Source: Leucocoprinus leucothites (lineage: Eukaryota > Basidiomycota > Agaricomycetes > Agaricales > Agaricaceae). From it: 64,000 bases of DNA. The notes beneath the pieces were generated by a model. That model was not told where the DNA came from and did no database searches. It saw only the letters and a list, made by a program, of their open reading frames with translations. Location: assembly GCA_013368445.1 (NCBI GenBank), contig JAACJO010000014.1, positions 434,001 to 498,000 on the forward strand, in the 5' to 3' direction. Of this stretch, positions 61,648-64,000 are shown in pieces. Each line of letters starts with the position of its first letter. The stretch's first letter is position 1. The position numbers and the translations under genes are program-made.

Positions 61648-62016
61648 CGACGGCGGTGGCGAGGAGTGGTGAGCAAGAAATTTCGCAAACAGAGAGTCGG
61701 TGACGCAGGAAATTAGAACACATTCCCACGAGGGTCATCATCTTCCCATACGGGGATGTGCACGATTAAGAAAGCAATCTCGTTTGAAGCAGGCTCCACC
61801 GAGCTCTGCTCTACACCTTCATCTACCCTCTGCAACAATAATTATCATGCCAGCTTCACGCAGAGGATCGGGTACTCTTACCCTGCCAACTGGCCAGCTT
61901 ATGGCCATCCATACCAGGACCCACGATGAGGGGGATCTACCACATGCAACCAAGAAGTGCGGACCCGGTCATTTCGATGTAACGATTTTGAGATATGACT
62001 GATATCACGCAGGACA
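61648..62016. promoter_or_regulatory. Divergent promoter of uL14m and hexokinase
   Basis: 369 bp between opposite starts. It contains an open frame from an ATG at 61850 with no homology that I recognise. No specific regulatory site is claimed. Confidence 0.4.
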
Positions 62017-63838
62017 ATGGCAGATCACCTTCGTAGGCTCGAGAGCCTGTATGTATAGATACTCTAGACTTCATAGCTTGCCACACATGGTAACCCGACG
62101 CGTAGCTTTACATTAACCCCTCAACGAATGCGTATGATCGTTGAAGCGTTCAAAGAGGCGCTCGAAATTGGTCTAGAAAAGCCAGAACAGATCGTGGTAC
62201 GTCTCAAATCCCCAGAACACCCCATCATCATGACAGTTGATCATTCATGTCAGCCGATGATCCCGACTTATGTCTTCGGGTGGCCAACTGGTAAAGAACA
62301 AGGCGACTTCCTTGCAATTGATCTCGGTTCGTGATAACAGGCGTCTATCTCGCCGAATACACCCGCTTTATTGTTTGTCACTCTTTAGGTGGAACCAACT
62401 TGCGCGTCTGTTTGGTGACCGTTCAGGGAGAAGGCAAATTCGAGATCACGCAGTCCAAGTACCGCTTGACCGAGGAACAAAAACAAGACGATGGCCAGAA
62501 GTTATTTGACTTCTGTGCCGAGTGCTTGAAGACGTTCATTGATACCAACCTTGCCCAGGAAGATCCCGGTTTCACACTTAAGGATGGCGAGACTCTCCCC
62601 TTGGGATTCACCGTAAGCAATCAGCACTACATTTTACTTCGGTTAGCACACGACTAATAATAATATACCCAGTTCTCATACCCTTGCTCGTGAGCTCAGC
62701 CACGCTTTCATCTACAGGCAGTGCTCGCTTAACTTTGTCCCTCTGACAGTCAGAACAAGATTGATCATGGAGTGCTCATCCGCTGGACCAAAGGATTTGG
62801 AGCCGCGAACACCGAAGGGTTTGACGTCGCCGAAATGTTCCGCAAATCACTTGAGAAATACGTGAGTCGACCTTCTGCCGCCTCATCTACCCCTATTTTG
62901 GCTAAAAATATACATTCGCTAACCATGCGTATGTAGAAAGTACCCGTGACACTCACTGCCCTCATCAATGATACTACTGGAACCCTGCTTGCTTCCCACT
63001 ACGTGAACCCCAGAACCAAAATCGCATGTATATTCGGAACTGGTTGCAATGCTGCGTACATGGAACATGTTAAAGACATTCCCAAGATCAACAATCTTGG
63101 AATTGATGGAAGCTATGACATGGCCATTAACTGTGAATGGGTAAGATCATCGGCGATGTTCACTTCACAAACCATGGCTGCGCCTAAATTGATCTATGAT
63201 TAGGGCGCTTTTGATTCGTTCGAGCATGAGCACTTGCCAAGAACGAAATATGACATCGTGGTTGACGAATCGTCCAACAAACCTCACGAGCAGAGTTTCG
63301 AGGTAACGGATTACAATCATTCTCCGCATGAGAGAAAAATACTCAACGAAAACGTGTATCAGAAACTGATTTCGGGTCGTTATCTCGGCGAGATCTTGCG
63401 CCTCATCATCTGTGAGCTTATTGACGAAGGTGTCCTCTTCTTGGGTCAAAATACCTACAAACTCGAGGTACCATACTCTTTCGATACCGCCTTCTTATCC
63501 CTAATGGAAAGGTGCGGGTGATTTCATCATCTCATTCCTCTCATAGCCCCTCTTACCCCGCACTCCCGCCACAACGTCCCGAGCCTGATCGTGATGCTGA
63601 CGCTCATTTATCCATTTCCAGTGACCCAACAGACGAGCTTCTCATGATCATCGGTATCTTCACGCACTTCTTCGCCGTGGAGACTACCCTTGCCGAACGT
63701 CAATTCTTCCGCGCTCTGGCAAAACTGATTGGCCGGCGCGCTGCGCGCCTAAGCGCGTGTGGTATTGCTGCTATTGTCAGCAAGATGGGATACCTCGATG
63801 AAGGCTGTTCTGTTGGAGCTGATGGTAGTTTGTACAAC
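62017..63838 (+). CDS. Hexokinase, 3' end beyond the window
   Basis: Exons 62017-62048, 62106-62196, 62254-62326, 62389-62609 and others to about 63838 encode MADHLRRLESLFTLTPQRMR, YVFGWPTGKEQGDFLAIDLG, GTNLRVCLVTVQ, LPLGFTFSYPCSQ, WTKGF, LINDTTGTLLASHY, GTGCNAAYME, INCEWGAFDSF, GRYLGEILRL and ADGSLYN. These are the ATP-binding phosphate loop (DLGGTN), sugar-binding (FSYP, WTKGF, NDTTGT) and catalytic Asp of eukaryotic hexokinases. The enzyme phosphorylates glucose and fructose in the cytosol. A GTGCGT donor follows at 63839, and the last about 160 bp seem to be intron, so the final exons (starting KYPGF in homologues) are outside. A further short 5' exon upstream of 62017 is possible. Confidence 0.92.
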
Positions 63839-64000
63839 GTGCGTAAGCTGTTTCTTCCTCGTTGTTCGGATGTGAGGGGTATCGAGGCTAACGACATCAA
63901 TAACCATGCTCTTCTCAACACTGATAATTTGGGATATATTGTTTGCTTCCACGATGGGCCATGGACTCGCGGGGTCTTTGGTCTCTCGCTTCACGCCTCG

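Overview
The window is intron-dense nuclear DNA of a filamentous fungus, most likely a mushroom-forming basidiomycete (Agaricomycetes). The evidence is many short (about 45-70 bp) GT-AG introns, tiny exons, and typical basidiomycete families: CAP59/CMT1-type mannosyltransferase, DUF6534 membrane proteins, monocarboxylate-type MFS transporters, fungal NACHT proteins and AIG1-like G-domain proteins. Gene models were built by hand from splice signals and reading frame. No similarity search was run, so family names rest on recognised motifs.

Region by region. 0-0.6 kb: 3' end of an UNC93-like transporter. 1.0-4.6 kb: a divergent pair, CMT1-like mannosyltransferase and an SGNH/capsule-associated-type protein. 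4.9-8.7 kb: a NACHT NTPase gene. 9.86-15.85 kb: a decayed tandem copy of the preceding 6 kb (CMT1 first exon, SGNH pseudogene, NACHT pseudogene). 16.4-18.6 kb: MFS transporter. 20.2-24.8 kb: two tandem DUF6534 genes. 26.1-28.2 kb: C2-NT domain protein, divergent from GWT1 (28.5-30.5 kb).

From 28.5 to 41.7 kb a unit made of GWT1 plus a minus-strand G-domain-derived gene occurs three times. GWT1 is intact only in unit 1, while the G-domain-like gene stays open in all three. Two more divergent members follow at 42.2-45.2 kb. In all five the P-loop lysine and the DxxG motif are replaced, so the cluster looks like a tandem family of pseudo-GTPases, and I regard it as the most novel content. An Ifi-6-16/ISG12-like gene with an in-frame stop sits between units 2 and 3.

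46-64 kb: a third DUF6534 gene, a tail-anchored P-loop protein with a normal Walker A motif, a second MFS transporter, an F-box-like protein, a Zn2Cys6 transcription factor, mitochondrial ribosomal protein uL14 and the 5' part of a hexokinase gene.

Housekeeping genes (GWT1, uL14m, hexokinase) are therefore interleaved with fast-evolving duplicated families: NACHT, pseudo-GTPase, ISG12-like, DUF6534. No tRNA, rRNA, CRISPR array or intact transposon was recognised.
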